Shown here piece by piece: positions 52,333 to 60,532 of a stretch of DNA of 64,000 bases. Both the position numbers and the translations under genes were made by a program. Positions within the stretch are counted from its first letter, which is position 1; each line of letters opens with the position of its first letter. Origin of the DNA: Streptomyces sp. NBC_01267 (GTDB lineage Bacteria > Actinomycetota > Actinomycetes > Streptomycetales > Streptomycetaceae); the NCBI RefSeq assembly GCF_036241575.1, contig NZ_CP108455.1:682001-746000 (forward strand), read 5' to 3'. The notes beneath the pieces are model-generated. The model ran no database searches and was not told the DNA's origin. It was given only the letters and a program-made list of their open reading frames with translations.

Positions 52333-53028
52333 CTACTCCCTGCGGAGTAGACCGACGGACTCCGCGAGGTTCCCGGCGGCGTGCGCGAAGAAGGTTTCGC
52401 GGTCCGTCACCACCTTGTGGAACTGGCCGAAGAGCTCGAAGGAAATGAGCCCGAAGAGCTGCGCCCAGGCCGCGGCGAGGGCCACGGCGACCGCGGGCGG
52501 GAGCTCCGGGGCGACATCCGCGGCGAGACGCCCGGCCTCCGGCCGCAGTGTTTCAGGCAGCGGGGGGAGGGCCAGTCCGCCGGTGCGGTTCGCGTCGAGG
52601 GTGACGGATATCAGGACCAGCGCGACCCTGGACGCGGGACCGACGGTCGCCTGCGGGGCCGCGTAGCCGGGGACCGGAGAGCCGTAGATCAGGGCGTACT
52701 CGTGGGGGTGGGCGAGCGCCCACCGGCGTACCGCCGCGCAGACCATGACCCATCGGTCGTGGTCGGTGGCCCGGCCCGCAGGGGCGAGGGCGGCTTCGGC
52801 GGCTTCCCCGATCGCGTCGTAGGCGTCGATGATCAGCGCGGTCAGCAGGTCGTCCCGGCTGGGGAAGTAGCGGTAGAGGCCGGAGGAGACCATGCCCAGC
52901 TCACGGGCCACCGCACGCAGGGAGAGTTTGGCCGCCCCCTGGTCGGCGAGCTGTCTGCGCGCCTCGTCCTTGATAGCTGCGGTGACCTCGACACGGGCCC
53001 GTTCCCTGGCTCCTCGGACAGCACTCAT
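52333..53028 (-). CDS. TetR/AcrR-family regulator
   Basis: A 231-residue regulator. HTH at about 15-60 (EVTAAIKDEARRQLADQGAAKLSLRAVARELGMVSSGLYRYFPSRDDLLTAL is TetR-type) and a TetR C-terminal ligand domain (about 80-225; FGLISFELFGQFHKVV). ATG at 53028 begins MSAVRGARER. It faces a nitroreductase-type gene; two copies of an operator-like sequence lie in the shared 131-base spacer, so it very likely represses both. Confidence 0.9.
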   Translation of the reverse strand: MSAVRGARERARVEVTAAIKDEARRQLADQGAAKLSLRAVARELGMVSSGLYRYFPSRDDLLTALIIDAYDAIGEAAEAALAPAGRATDHDRWVMVCAAVRRWALAHPHEYALIYGSPVPGYAAPQATVGPASRVALVLISVTLDANRTGGLALPPLPETLRPEAGRLAADVAPELPPAVAVALAAAWAQLFGLISFELFGQFHKVVTDRETFFAHAAGNLAESVGLLRRE

Positions 53029-53062
53029 GGCAGCCAGTCTGCCAGATATCAGATCAGTGACC

Positions 53063-53082
53063 AACAATGTGAGCACTGCTCT
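53063..53082. promoter_or_regulatory. TetR operator candidate, copy 1
   Basis: AACAATGTGAGCACTGCTCT, containing the palindrome GAGCACTGCTC. Its exact inverse occurs at 53125-53144. It lies 34 bases upstream of the TetR start. Confidence 0.8.
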
Positions 53083-53124
53083 TGCTTTAGATCACTGTTC
53101 CGATGCAGACTGGTCCCAGGAGAG

Positions 53125-53144
53125 AGAGCAGTGCTCACATTGTT
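53125..53144. promoter_or_regulatory. TetR operator candidate, copy 2 (mirror of copy 1)
   Basis: AGAGCAGTGCTCACATTGTT is the perfect reverse complement of 53063-53082. It lies 15 bases before the nitroreductase-type start, so a bound TetR dimer could block that gene's transcription or translation start. Confidence 0.8.
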
Positions 53145-53159
53145 CAGAGGGAGAAACTC

Positions 53160-53621
53160 ATGACTGCCACCGCCCCCACCTACGTCAAGAAGCCCGGCTG
53201 GCTCACGGTCAACGTCTTCAACCGGGTGGTCGGCGGGCTGACCCGGCGCGGCATCAGCGTCCGGGGCTCTCGCATCCTGGCGGTGCGCGGACGCAAGAGC
53301 GGCGAGTGGCGTCACACTCCGGTCAACCCGCTGACGCTGGACGGCGGACAGTATCTGATCGCCGCCCGCGGCCACGTCCAGTGGACGCACAACATGCGCG
53401 TGGCCGGAGGCGGCGAACTCGGGCTCGGCGGCAAGCAGCAGCCCTTCACCGCGGTCGAGGTGCCCGACGACGAGAAGCCCGAGATCCTGCGCGCCTATCT
53501 GAAGCGCTGGAAGGCGGAGGTCGGGACGTTCTTCGGCGGCGTCGGCCCCGAATCGACCACCGAGGAACTCCGGCGGATCGCCCCCGACCACCCCGTCTTC
53601 CGGATCACCGCGGCACACTGA
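53160..53621 (+). CDS. Nitroreductase/deazaflavin-dependent (DUF385-type) protein
   Basis: A 153-residue split-barrel protein. VKKPGWLTVNVFNRVVGGLTRRG then LAVRGRKSGEWRHTPVNPLTLDGGQYLIAARGHVQWTHNM matches the F420-binding DDN/DUF385 family, found in Actinobacteria with F420-dependent reductases. ATG at 53160, with GAGGGAGAA (about 53148) as ribosome site. It is divergent from the TetR gene, likely its regulator. Substrate unknown. A GC hairpin follows the stop. Confidence 0.88.
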   Translation: MTATAPTYVKKPGWLTVNVFNRVVGGLTRRGISVRGSRILAVRGRKSGEWRHTPVNPLTLDGGQYLIAARGHVQWTHNMRVAGGGELGLGGKQQPFTAVEVPDDEKPEILRAYLKRWKAEVGTFFGGVGPESTTEELRRIAPDHPVFRITAAH

Positions 53622-53653
53622 CCGACCGACCGGACCGGCCAACCCGGCCAGTT

Positions 53654-53677
53654 GGCCGACCGGACGCGCGGTCGGCC
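53654..53677. terminator. Terminator between convergent genes
   Basis: GGCCGACCG (53654-53662) and CGGTCGGCC (53669-53677), a perfect 9-bp stem with a 6-base loop, lie between the stops of the nitroreductase-type gene (53621) and the reductase gene (53715). The surrounding sequence is a low-complexity GACCG/CCGG run. Confidence 0.7.
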
Positions 53678-53714
53678 GGACACCCGGCTGACCGGACACC
53701 CGGCCGACGACCGA

Positions 53715-55022
53715 CTACTCGACCGGGCTGACTTCCCTGCCCACGTCCTCGCCGGTGTCCTCGGCTGCGTTCTCACCGGGACCGGCGACCTTGCCCGCCT
53801 TGTCGGGCTCCTTGCGGTCCAGAACGCCCAGGGCGCGCTGGGCCATCGGATGCGTACGGACCAGCTCCCCGAGTGAAGTCGAACCGCGGGTGATCCCGGC
53901 GAACGCCTTCCAGGCGGGCCGGAATCCGGTGATCACCGTGTGCAGCATCTTCGGGCGGCGCTCGAACAGCTTGAGCATCCGGCGCCCGACCGCCATCTCG
54001 ACACCGAGTCCGGCCTTGATGGCGAAGGCGTAGTTCAGCGCCTGACGGCGGGCGTCCACCGCGTCGTGCGCCTCCGACACCCGGACCGCCCACTCCCCCG
54101 CGAGCCGGCCCGAACGCAGGGCGAAGGAGATCCCCTCACGCGTCCAGGGCTCCAGCAGACCGGCCGCGTCCCCGCAGACCAGCACGCGCCCCCGGGAGAG
54201 CGGTGAGTCCTCGCTGCGACACCGTGTCAGATGTCCGGAGGAGACGGACGGCTCGAAGCCCGCCAGACCCTGCCGCGCGATGAAGTCCTCCAGATAGCGC
54301 TTGGTGGCCGCGCCCTCGCCGCGTGCCGAGATCACACCGACGGTGAGCGTGTCGCCCTTGGGGAACACCCATCCGTAACTCCCCGGAATGGGGCCCCAGT
54401 CGATGAGCACCCGGCCCGCCCAGTCCTCGGCGACCGTCGGCGGCACCGGGATCTCCGCCTCCAGGCCGAGGTCCACCTGGTCGAGCTTCACACCGACATG
54501 TGCCCCTATGCGGCTGGCACTGCCGTCCGCGCCCACGACCGCGCGCGCCAGCACCGTCTCCCCGTCGGAGAGGACCACGGCGACGGTGCGCCGGTCCGGG
54601 ACAGCGGAGCCGTGCTGCTCGACCCTCGCCACCGCCGCACCCGTACGGATCTCGGCGCCCGCCTTCTGCGCCTCCTCGACCAGCCCCTGGTCGAACTCCG
54701 GGCGGTTGATCAGCCCGAAGAGCATCTGCTTGGAGCGCCGGGTCCGGGTCATCCTGCCGTTCATCGAGAACGTCACCGCGTACACCCGGTCACGCAGGGG
54801 CAGTTCGAACCCCGGCGGCAGGGAGTCGCGGGACGGGCCGATGATGCCGCCCCCGCATGTTTTGTAGCGGGGCAACTCGGCCTTCTCCAGAAGGAGGACC
54901 CGGCGTCCCGCCACCGCCGCGGCATATGCCGCAGAGGCCCCGGCAGGACCTGCGCCGACCACCACCACATCCCATACCGGCCGGTCGTTCTCCGTGCTCG
55001 CGTCTGCGTTCTCGCTGCTCAC
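53715..55022 (-). CDS. Geranylgeranyl reductase-family FAD-dependent oxidoreductase
   Basis: A 435-residue flavoprotein. Rossmann dinucleotide loop VVVGAGPAGASAAYAAA (about 21-37), PxYxxCGGGI block (ELPRYKTCGGGII, about 49-61), GADGSASRIG (about 164), and the second FAD motif VCGDAAGLLEPWTREGISFAL (about 287-307). The family reduces isoprenoid side chains of quinones/lipids; in actinomycetes it is often linked to menaquinone reduction. GTG at 55022 with GGAG. Adjacent to no obvious isoprenoid genes. It has a long acidic tail (about 405-435). Confidence 0.88.
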   Translation of the reverse strand: MSSENADASTENDRPVWDVVVVGAGPAGASAAYAAAVAGRRVLLLEKAELPRYKTCGGGIIGPSRDSLPPGFELPLRDRVYAVTFSMNGRMTRTRRSKQMLFGLINRPEFDQGLVEEAQKAGAEIRTGAAVARVEQHGSAVPDRRTVAVVLSDGETVLARAVVGADGSASRIGAHVGVKLDQVDLGLEAEIPVPPTVAEDWAGRVLIDWGPIPGSYGWVFPKGDTLTVGVISARGEGAATKRYLEDFIARQGLAGFEPSVSSGHLTRCRSEDSPLSRGRVLVCGDAAGLLEPWTREGISFALRSGRLAGEWAVRVSEAHDAVDARRQALNYAFAIKAGLGVEMAVGRRMLKLFERRPKMLHTVITGFRPAWKAFAGITRGSTSLGELVRTHPMAQRALGVLDRKEPDKAGKVAGPGENAAEDTGEDVGREVSPVE

Positions 55023-55177
55023 GATGTGCTGCTGCTCCTGATCCGACCAGTGGCCCGTGCTGTCGACGGCATACTACGGCGCGATGTCGCCCTATCCCGC
55101 TGTGGGAGGATCGATCGCACCTTCGTTGTACACACACGTACACGTACTTCAACGTCGCACCCACGAGGAGCGTGCCC

Positions 55178-56542
55178 ATGACCGCGATTCCGATTGCCGA
55201 GACCATCGCCTCGCTGATGCCCCGCGCCCAGGCGGAGCTGACCGAGCTGGTCGCGTTCCGGTCGGTGGCGGATCCGGCGCTCTTCCCCAGGAGCGAGTGC
55301 GAGGACGCGGCGAACTGGGTTGCCGGTGCGCTGCGTGACGAGGGCTTCCAGGACGTCGCCCTGCTGGACACTCCGGACGGCACCCAGTCGGTCTACGGCT
55401 TCCTGCCCGGCCCCGCCGACGCCCCGACGGTGCTGCTCTACGCGCACTACGACGTGCAGCCGCCGCTCGACGAGGACGCCTGGCTCTCCCCGCCGTTCGA
55501 GCTGACCGAGCGGAACGGCCGCTGGTACGGGCGGGGCGCCGCCGACTGCAAGGGCGGGTTCATCATGCACCTGCTCGCGCTGCGCGCCCTCAAGGCCGGC
55601 GGAGGCGTCCCCGTCTCCGTCAAGGTCATCGCGGAGGGCTCGGAGGAGCAGGGCACCGGCGGCCTGGAGCGGTACGCGGAGGCACACCCCGAACTGCTCG
55701 CCGCCGACGCCGTCGTCATCGGGGACACCGGGAACTTCCGGGTCGGCCTGCCCACCGTCACCGCCACCCTGCGCGGCATGACGATGCTCCGGGTCCAGCT
55801 GGACACCCTCGAAGGCAATCTGCACTCCGGCCAGTTCGGCGGCGCGGCGCCCGACGCGCTCGCCGCGCTGATCCGCGTGCTGGACTCGCTGCGCGCCGCC
55901 GACGGCTCGACGACCGTCGACGGCCTGGCCGCGGACGCGAGCTGGGCGGGGCTCCAGTACCCGGAGGCCGAGTTCCGTCAGGATGCGAAGGTCCTCGACG
56001 GTGTCGCGCTGATCGGCACCGGAACGGTCGCCGACCGGATCTGGGCCCGCCCCGCAGTCACGGTCATCGGAATCGACTGCCCGCCCGTCGTGGGCGCCAC
56101 TCCGTCGGTGCAGGCGAGCGCACGGGCCCAGGTCAGCCTGCGGGTGCCGCCGGGCACCGACGCCGCGGAGGCGACCAAGCTGCTGACCGCGCACCTGGAG
56201 GCGCACACCCCGTGGGGCGCGCGGGTCTCGGTGGAGCAGGTCGGCCAGGGGCAGCCGTTCCGCGCCGACACCAGCAGCCCCGCGTACACCTCGATGGCCG
56301 AGGCGATGCGGATCGCGTACCCCGGCGAGGAGATGCAGTCCGCGGGCATGGGCGGCTCGATCCCGCTGTGCAACACGCTGGCCACGCTCTATCCGGAGGC
56401 GGAGATCCTGCTGATCGGACTCAGCGAGCCGGAGGCGCAGATCCACGCCGTCAACGAGAGCGTGTCCCCCGAGGAGCTGGAGCGGCTCTCGGTCGCCGAG
56501 GCGCACTTCCTCGTCAACTACGCCAGGTCCAAGCAGAGCTGA
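55178..56542 (+). CDS. M20-family metallopeptidase (dipeptidase)
   Basis: A 454-residue M20 peptidase. Zinc site residues: YAHYDVQPP (His, Asp; about 92), GAADCKGG (Asp, about 124), EGSEEQG (Glu pair, about 154), GDTG (Asp, about 182) and the C-terminal His in IHAVNES (about 427). Lid/dimerisation domain in between (about 205-330). This is the carnosinase/CPG2-like dipeptidase group that hydrolyses short peptides in the cytoplasm. ATG at 55178 follows ACGAGGAGCG. Terminators follow. Confidence 0.93.
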   Translation: MTAIPIAETIASLMPRAQAELTELVAFRSVADPALFPRSECEDAANWVAGALRDEGFQDVALLDTPDGTQSVYGFLPGPADAPTVLLYAHYDVQPPLDEDAWLSPPFELTERNGRWYGRGAADCKGGFIMHLLALRALKAGGGVPVSVKVIAEGSEEQGTGGLERYAEAHPELLAADAVVIGDTGNFRVGLPTVTATLRGMTMLRVQLDTLEGNLHSGQFGGAAPDALAALIRVLDSLRAADGSTTVDGLAADASWAGLQYPEAEFRQDAKVLDGVALIGTGTVADRIWARPAVTVIGIDCPPVVGATPSVQASARAQVSLRVPPGTDAAEATKLLTAHLEAHTPWGARVSVEQVGQGQPFRADTSSPAYTSMAEAMRIAYPGEEMQSAGMGGSIPLCNTLATLYPEAEILLIGLSEPEAQIHAVNESVSPEELERLSVAEAHFLVNYARSKQS

Positions 56543-56562
56543 CCGCGCGCCGCACGCCCGGA

Positions 56563-56643
56563 CCGCCCGTCACCGGGCGGCGGTGCGCGGTAGCGGCCAC
56601 GGCCCGCGCCGACTGCGGCGGTCCCGTCACGGGGTCGCCGCAG
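56563..56643. terminator. Two hairpins between the M20 and TmrB/NUDIX genes
   Basis: The first is CCGCCCG (56563-56569) with CGGGCGG (56574-56580). The second is CTGCGGCG (56613-56620) with CGCCGCAG (56636-56643), containing an inner CCCGT-C-ACGGG stem. They lie between the convergent stops at 56542 and 56658 and likely terminate both transcripts. Confidence 0.75.
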
Positions 56644-56657
56644 CCGTACCGCAGGTG

Positions 56658-57695
56658 TCAGCCGACCGGGACACCGGCCTCCAGGTTCAGGACGACCGAC
56701 CGCTCCCTGGCCCGCAGGGCCCAGCGCAGCCGCTCGTACCTGACGGGCGGCAGCAGCTCCGCCGCGTCCTGCTCGCTGACGAACCGCCAGCCGCGCAGTT
56801 CGGAACCGGGCAGCAGCAGCCGTTCCGCTTCGCCGCTGTCGAGGCGGCCACCGTCGAAGAGCAGCCGCAGGCCCCCGTATCCCGGGGGGTTCGGCGGCTC
56901 CCAGTCCACCACCAACAGCGTGGGCACGCGGTCCAGTTGTATCCCTATCTCCTCGGCGACCTCGCGGATGCCCGCGCGGGCCGGGGCCTCACCGTTCTCC
57001 ACCACTCCGCCGGGGAACTCCCAGCCGGGCTTGTACGTCGGGTCGACGAGCAGCACCCGGTCCTGCTCGTCGAAGAGCAGGACGCCCGCGGCGAGTGTCT
57101 CCGCGGTCGGCTCGGGGGTCTGGACGATCTCGCAGGCCCGCGCGGCCCCGGTACGGACCGCCTCGGCGATCTGCCGCGCGGTGTCGGCCGGGGTGAGGGC
57201 GCTGGTGTCGAGCGTATGGGCGTCCGTGGTGAGCCAGCCGAGCGCCGTCCGGTAGGGCTCGATGTGTTCGTACGCCCACTGTCTTGTGCGCGCGCTGCCC
57301 TCGGGATCGTCCGGGAACTCCTCGCGGCCGGCGATCCGTTCGCGCAGGATCGTTTCCTCCGGTGCCAGGAGCACATGACAGACCGGGATGCGGCGGGAGG
57401 CCAGTCCTCCGAAGATCTCGTCGCGGTACTCCTGTCTGAGCAGCGTCATCGGCACGACGAGCACCCCGCCCATCTCGGCGAGGAGCGCGGAGGCCGCGTC
57501 GACGACCATGCGCCGCCAGATCGGCAGGTCCTGGTAGTCGTTCACCTCGGCCAGCCTCTTCGGCGGCAGCAGCAACCGCAGCGCCCCGCCGAGTACTTCG
57601 GGGTCGTAGAAGGTGCTGTTCGGGATCAGATCGATCAGTTCTCGCGCGGCACTGGTCTTCCCCGCGCTGAACGCACCGTTGACCCAGACGATCAC
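56658..57695 (-). CDS. TmrB-like P-loop ATPase fused to a NUDIX hydrolase
   Basis: A 345-residue fusion. N-terminal half (about 1-190): P-loop GAFSAGKTS (7-15) and TFYDPEVLGGALRLLL, the TmrB/kinase-like start, with a regulatory Arg block RERIAGREEFPD. C-terminal half (about 200-345): NUDIX domain with GGVVENGEAPARAGIRE followed by VAEEIGI. TmrB-type proteins give tunicamycin resistance in Bacillus by binding the drug. A repair or detoxification role is possible for the fusion. GTG at 57695 follows GAGGGGGAA; an upstream ATG at 57749 is less likely. Confidence 0.82.
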   Translation of the reverse strand: MIVWVNGAFSAGKTSAARELIDLIPNSTFYDPEVLGGALRLLLPPKRLAEVNDYQDLPIWRRMVVDAASALLAEMGGVLVVPMTLLRQEYRDEIFGGLASRRIPVCHVLLAPEETILRERIAGREEFPDDPEGSARTRQWAYEHIEPYRTALGWLTTDAHTLDTSALTPADTARQIAEAVRTGAARACEIVQTPEPTAETLAAGVLLFDEQDRVLLVDPTYKPGWEFPGGVVENGEAPARAGIREVAEEIGIQLDRVPTLLVVDWEPPNPPGYGGLRLLFDGGRLDSGEAERLLLPGSELRGWRFVSEQDAAELLPPVRYERLRWALRARERSVVLNLEAGVPVG

Positions 57696-58024
57696 GGTTC
57701 CCCCTCTTCCCTCAGACCTGTCCGGCAGATCATGGCCGGGGCACGGCACCTCGCCGCGTTGCCCCGACGCCGCGCCCTGTCCGACCCCGATCCGCCGGAC
57801 AGGCCCTGGCCTTCAGTGGCTTGCCCGCAACACCCTGCCACGGAAACCCCGTTGTGCGGCATGGTGCTCGTCACCCTCGTCGTCCCTCGGGATACTCACA
57901 GGTATCGCCCATGAACCCGCGTGCTGACATCGGGGAAGAACGGCGGAGCGGATCGGGCCCGGCGTATCCGTCGGCCCGCGGGCAGGTGGATGCGCCGGGC
58001 CGACGGATCGTGCCGGGTCAGGTG
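57696..58024. other. 329-base gap between the TmrB/NUDIX and FG-GAP genes
   Basis: No convincing gene is present. The right end contains a terminator-like inverted repeat (57966-58008). The rest shows neither a clear operator nor a coding signal. Confidence 0.5.
57966..58008 (-). terminator. Terminator of the FG-GAP gene
   Basis: A perfect 13-bp stem, ATCCGTCGGCCCG (57966-57978) with CGGGCCGACGGAT (57996-58008), and a 17-base loop, 16 bases past the stop of the leftward gene. Confidence 0.8.
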
Positions 58025-59503
58025 TCAGCGGTTGAAGGACGACCCGAGCCGCGCGTTCGCCGGGTCGGTGCCGAGCGTGCCGCTGCCGAAGGTCATCGAG
58101 CCGGTGCCCGTCGTGCCGTCGGCGGTGCCCGGCAGCGCCCAGACGGATCCCGCGTTCTCGTTCTCACCGGGGGCGCCGACGATCAGCTCGGCCCGGCCGT
58201 CGGAATCGGCGTCCGCCAGCGAGGTCGCCCCGCCGAACTCGTCCTTCGGTTCGGCGACCCCCTCGATGCCCGGGGTGTCCTGGTGGAACGCCTTGGAACC
58301 GGTGGCGGTGGGGCCGGTGGCGCTGCCCCGCAGCACGATCACCTGCCCCGCCCGCGCCTTGGTGCCGAGGGCCTCGCCGGGAACACCGACCACGATGTCG
58401 CCGTACCCGTCGCCGTTCGTGTCACCGACGGAGACCGCGGCTCCGAAGCCGTCGCCCACCTCCGACGCCCCGGGGACGCCCGGGGAGTCCTGGCTGAAGG
58501 CCTTCGCCCCGTCGCCCTGCGGCCCGGTCGAGCCACCCGGGATGTACATGATCATGCCGCCCTTGGCGAGGGGCAGATCGACATCGCTGTCGTACCCCTC
58601 GACCGGGCGGCCGACAACGATGTCGGCGAATCCGTCGTGGTTCACGTCACCGGTGGTGACGTGTTCGCCGCCCTGGACGCGGCCCCCCTTGGAGTTGGTG
58701 ACGGTCGTGGCGGCGGCGAACCCGTCGGGCGTACCGCGCAGGAAGCGCACCCGCCGGGCGTCGTACTCGTCACCGTCGTTGACCGTACCGACGAGGTCGG
58801 TGATGCCGTCGCCGGTGATGTCTCCCGCGGCGATGTCCAGGTACCGGGTGTCGTCCACGTCCCGGACGACCGTCGTGCCGTGTGCGGAGCCGTCGCGCCC
58901 GAACGGCCCGGAGAGCAGCCGCAGATGCATCCCGCTCGCGGTGGTCACCACGTCCTGGCTGCCGTCACCGTTGAAGTCCCCGACGGCGAGCTTGTCGCCG
59001 ATGCCTCCGGTGTCGGTCTCCCCCTTGGCGATCACCGCACCGCCGGAGAGGCCCGTGGGGCTCCCCCAGAGCACGGTGAGCGTGCCGAGCTTGCCGACGC
59101 CCGCGTCCTCGCCGGAGGCCCCGACGACGAGATCGGTGTAGCCGTCGCCGTCGAGGTCCGCGGAGGCGAGGGCGCTGCCGAACGCGTCGGCGGACTCGGC
59201 GGAGTCGGGCACGCCCTCGGAGTTCTGGGTGATGACCTGCCTGGAGGCCCGGTTCACACCGGACTTGGAGCCGTACATCGCCCCGACGTAACCGGCGCCC
59301 TTCTTCCCGTCGACCGTGGCGGACGGCGCCGCGAAGGCGACATCGGCATAGCCGTCGCCGTTGAAGTCCGCCTTCTCGACCGCCGCGACGGCGCCGGCGG
59401 TCGTGGCGGACGGGGATCCGGCTCGGGCCGCCGGTGCGACGACGACGGCGGACACGACGGCGACGGCGAGGGCCACACCAGTACCCAGGGTTCGGGAAGA
59501 CAC
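58025..59503 (-). CDS. Secreted FG-GAP/integrin-alpha-like repeat protein
   Basis: A 492-residue exported protein: signal peptide (about 1-28, GVALAVAVVSAVVVAPAARA) and about seven FG-GAP/VCBS repeats. Each has a Ca-binding loop like DFNGDGYAD, DLDGDGYTD, DFNGDGSQD, DITGDGITD, DVNHDGFAD and DTNGDGYGD. It should fold as a beta-propeller, as in integrin-alpha domains and lectin-like or esterase-associated secreted proteins. No catalytic motif is visible. GTG start at 59503 following GAGCGGAG. It lies downstream of the second sugar ABC operon on the same strand but with a 110-base gap. Confidence 0.85.
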   Translation of the reverse strand: MSSRTLGTGVALAVAVVSAVVVAPAARAGSPSATTAGAVAAVEKADFNGDGYADVAFAAPSATVDGKKGAGYVGAMYGSKSGVNRASRQVITQNSEGVPDSAESADAFGSALASADLDGDGYTDLVVGASGEDAGVGKLGTLTVLWGSPTGLSGGAVIAKGETDTGGIGDKLAVGDFNGDGSQDVVTTASGMHLRLLSGPFGRDGSAHGTTVVRDVDDTRYLDIAAGDITGDGITDLVGTVNDGDEYDARRVRFLRGTPDGFAAATTVTNSKGGRVQGGEHVTTGDVNHDGFADIVVGRPVEGYDSDVDLPLAKGGMIMYIPGGSTGPQGDGAKAFSQDSPGVPGASEVGDGFGAAVSVGDTNGDGYGDIVVGVPGEALGTKARAGQVIVLRGSATGPTATGSKAFHQDTPGIEGVAEPKDEFGGATSLADADSDGRAELIVGAPGENENAGSVWALPGTADGTTGTGSMTFGSGTLGTDPANARLGSSFNR

Positions 59504-59614
59504 ACGAGCTCCGCTCTTTCAGATGGTTGCTTCACCTCCCCTGACACACGTGAGCGCGGAATGGTTGCACAGGCAATGGGGCGGGCAGAAGCGCAAACCC
59601 ACCGACTTCGTCCG

Positions 59615-60532
59615 TCACTTGGTCGAACCGAGCGTCAGTCCCGCGATGAAGTGCTTCTGCAACAGCAGGAACACCACCAGCGTGGGGAGCGCGACGATCA
59701 CCGATCCCGCGGCGAGCAGGTTGTAGTCGGTGAAGAACTGACCGCGGAGGTTGTTCAGCGCCGAGGTGATGGGCAGCTTGTCCCCGTCGGACATGAAGAC
59801 CAGGGCCCACAGGAAGTCGTTGTACATCCAGGTGAATTCGAGGGTGGCGAGCGCGGCGATGGCCGGGCGGCACAGGGGCAGCGTGATCCGCCAGAACTGG
59901 GTCCAGACGCCAGCCCCGTCGACGATCGCGGCTTCCAGGATCTCCTCGGGCAGGGTCCGCATGAAGTTCGCGAGGACGAAGACGCAGAAGCCGATCTGGA
60001 ATCCGACCTGTACCAGGACGACGGCCCAGTAGGAGTCGAACATCGTCATCGAGTCGGACATCCAGTACGGCAGCGGGATGCGGTTGAAGACGACGTACAG
60101 CGGGGTGACGATGACCTGTTGCGGCAGCAGGTTGCCCGCGGTGAAGAGCATCAGCAGCACGATGCCGCCGCGCAGCCGGATCCGGGAGACGGCGAAGGCG
60201 ACGAAGGACGCGAGGAACAGCGTGACGATGACGCCGGGCACCGCGATGATCAGGGTGTTGACGAAGTACTTCGTCATCCCCGAGTCGCTGAACGCCTGTT
60301 TGTAGTAGTGGAAGGAGAGGTGCTTCGGCAGCGAGAAGTACCCGTACTTGGACGTCTCGTCGTACGGCCTGAGCGAGGCGTAGACCGCGAGCAGCAGAGG
60401 CGCGAGGAACGCGATCGAGACGCCCATCAGGAAGACGTGTACGCCGATCCGGCCCGGACGCGTCCCCCGCCGGCGGGCGGTGGGCACGGACGCCGGGGCC
60501 ACGGCGCGGGGCGGGGCGGTGCCTACGGTCAT
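59615..60532 (-). CDS. Sugar ABC transporter permease (MalG type), second importer
   Basis: A 305-residue permease with about six transmembrane helices. Starts with a disordered N-terminus, then HVFLMGVSIAFLAPLLLAVYASLRP. The EAA loop EEILEAAIVDGAGVWTQFWRI and C-terminal LLLQKHFIAGLTLGSTK are characteristic of MalG-like carbohydrate permeases. ATG at 60532 overlaps the stop of the partner permease by four bases. Third gene of the operon binding protein-permease-permease. It has no ATPase gene nearby, so it probably uses a shared MsiK-type ATPase. Confidence 0.92.
   Translation of the reverse strand: MTVGTAPPRAVAPASVPTARRRGTRPGRIGVHVFLMGVSIAFLAPLLLAVYASLRPYDETSKYGYFSLPKHLSFHYYKQAFSDSGMTKYFVNTLIIAVPGVIVTLFLASFVAFAVSRIRLRGGIVLLMLFTAGNLLPQQVIVTPLYVVFNRIPLPYWMSDSMTMFDSYWAVVLVQVGFQIGFCVFVLANFMRTLPEEILEAAIVDGAGVWTQFWRITLPLCRPAIAALATLEFTWMYNDFLWALVFMSDGDKLPITSALNNLRGQFFTDYNLLAAGSVIVALPTLVVFLLLQKHFIAGLTLGSTK

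Noticed and set aside
53622..53714. Possible insertion element from dense GACCG/CCGG repeats
   Set aside because: No inverted ends or transposase; the clear hairpin explains it as a terminator region with low-complexity sequence.
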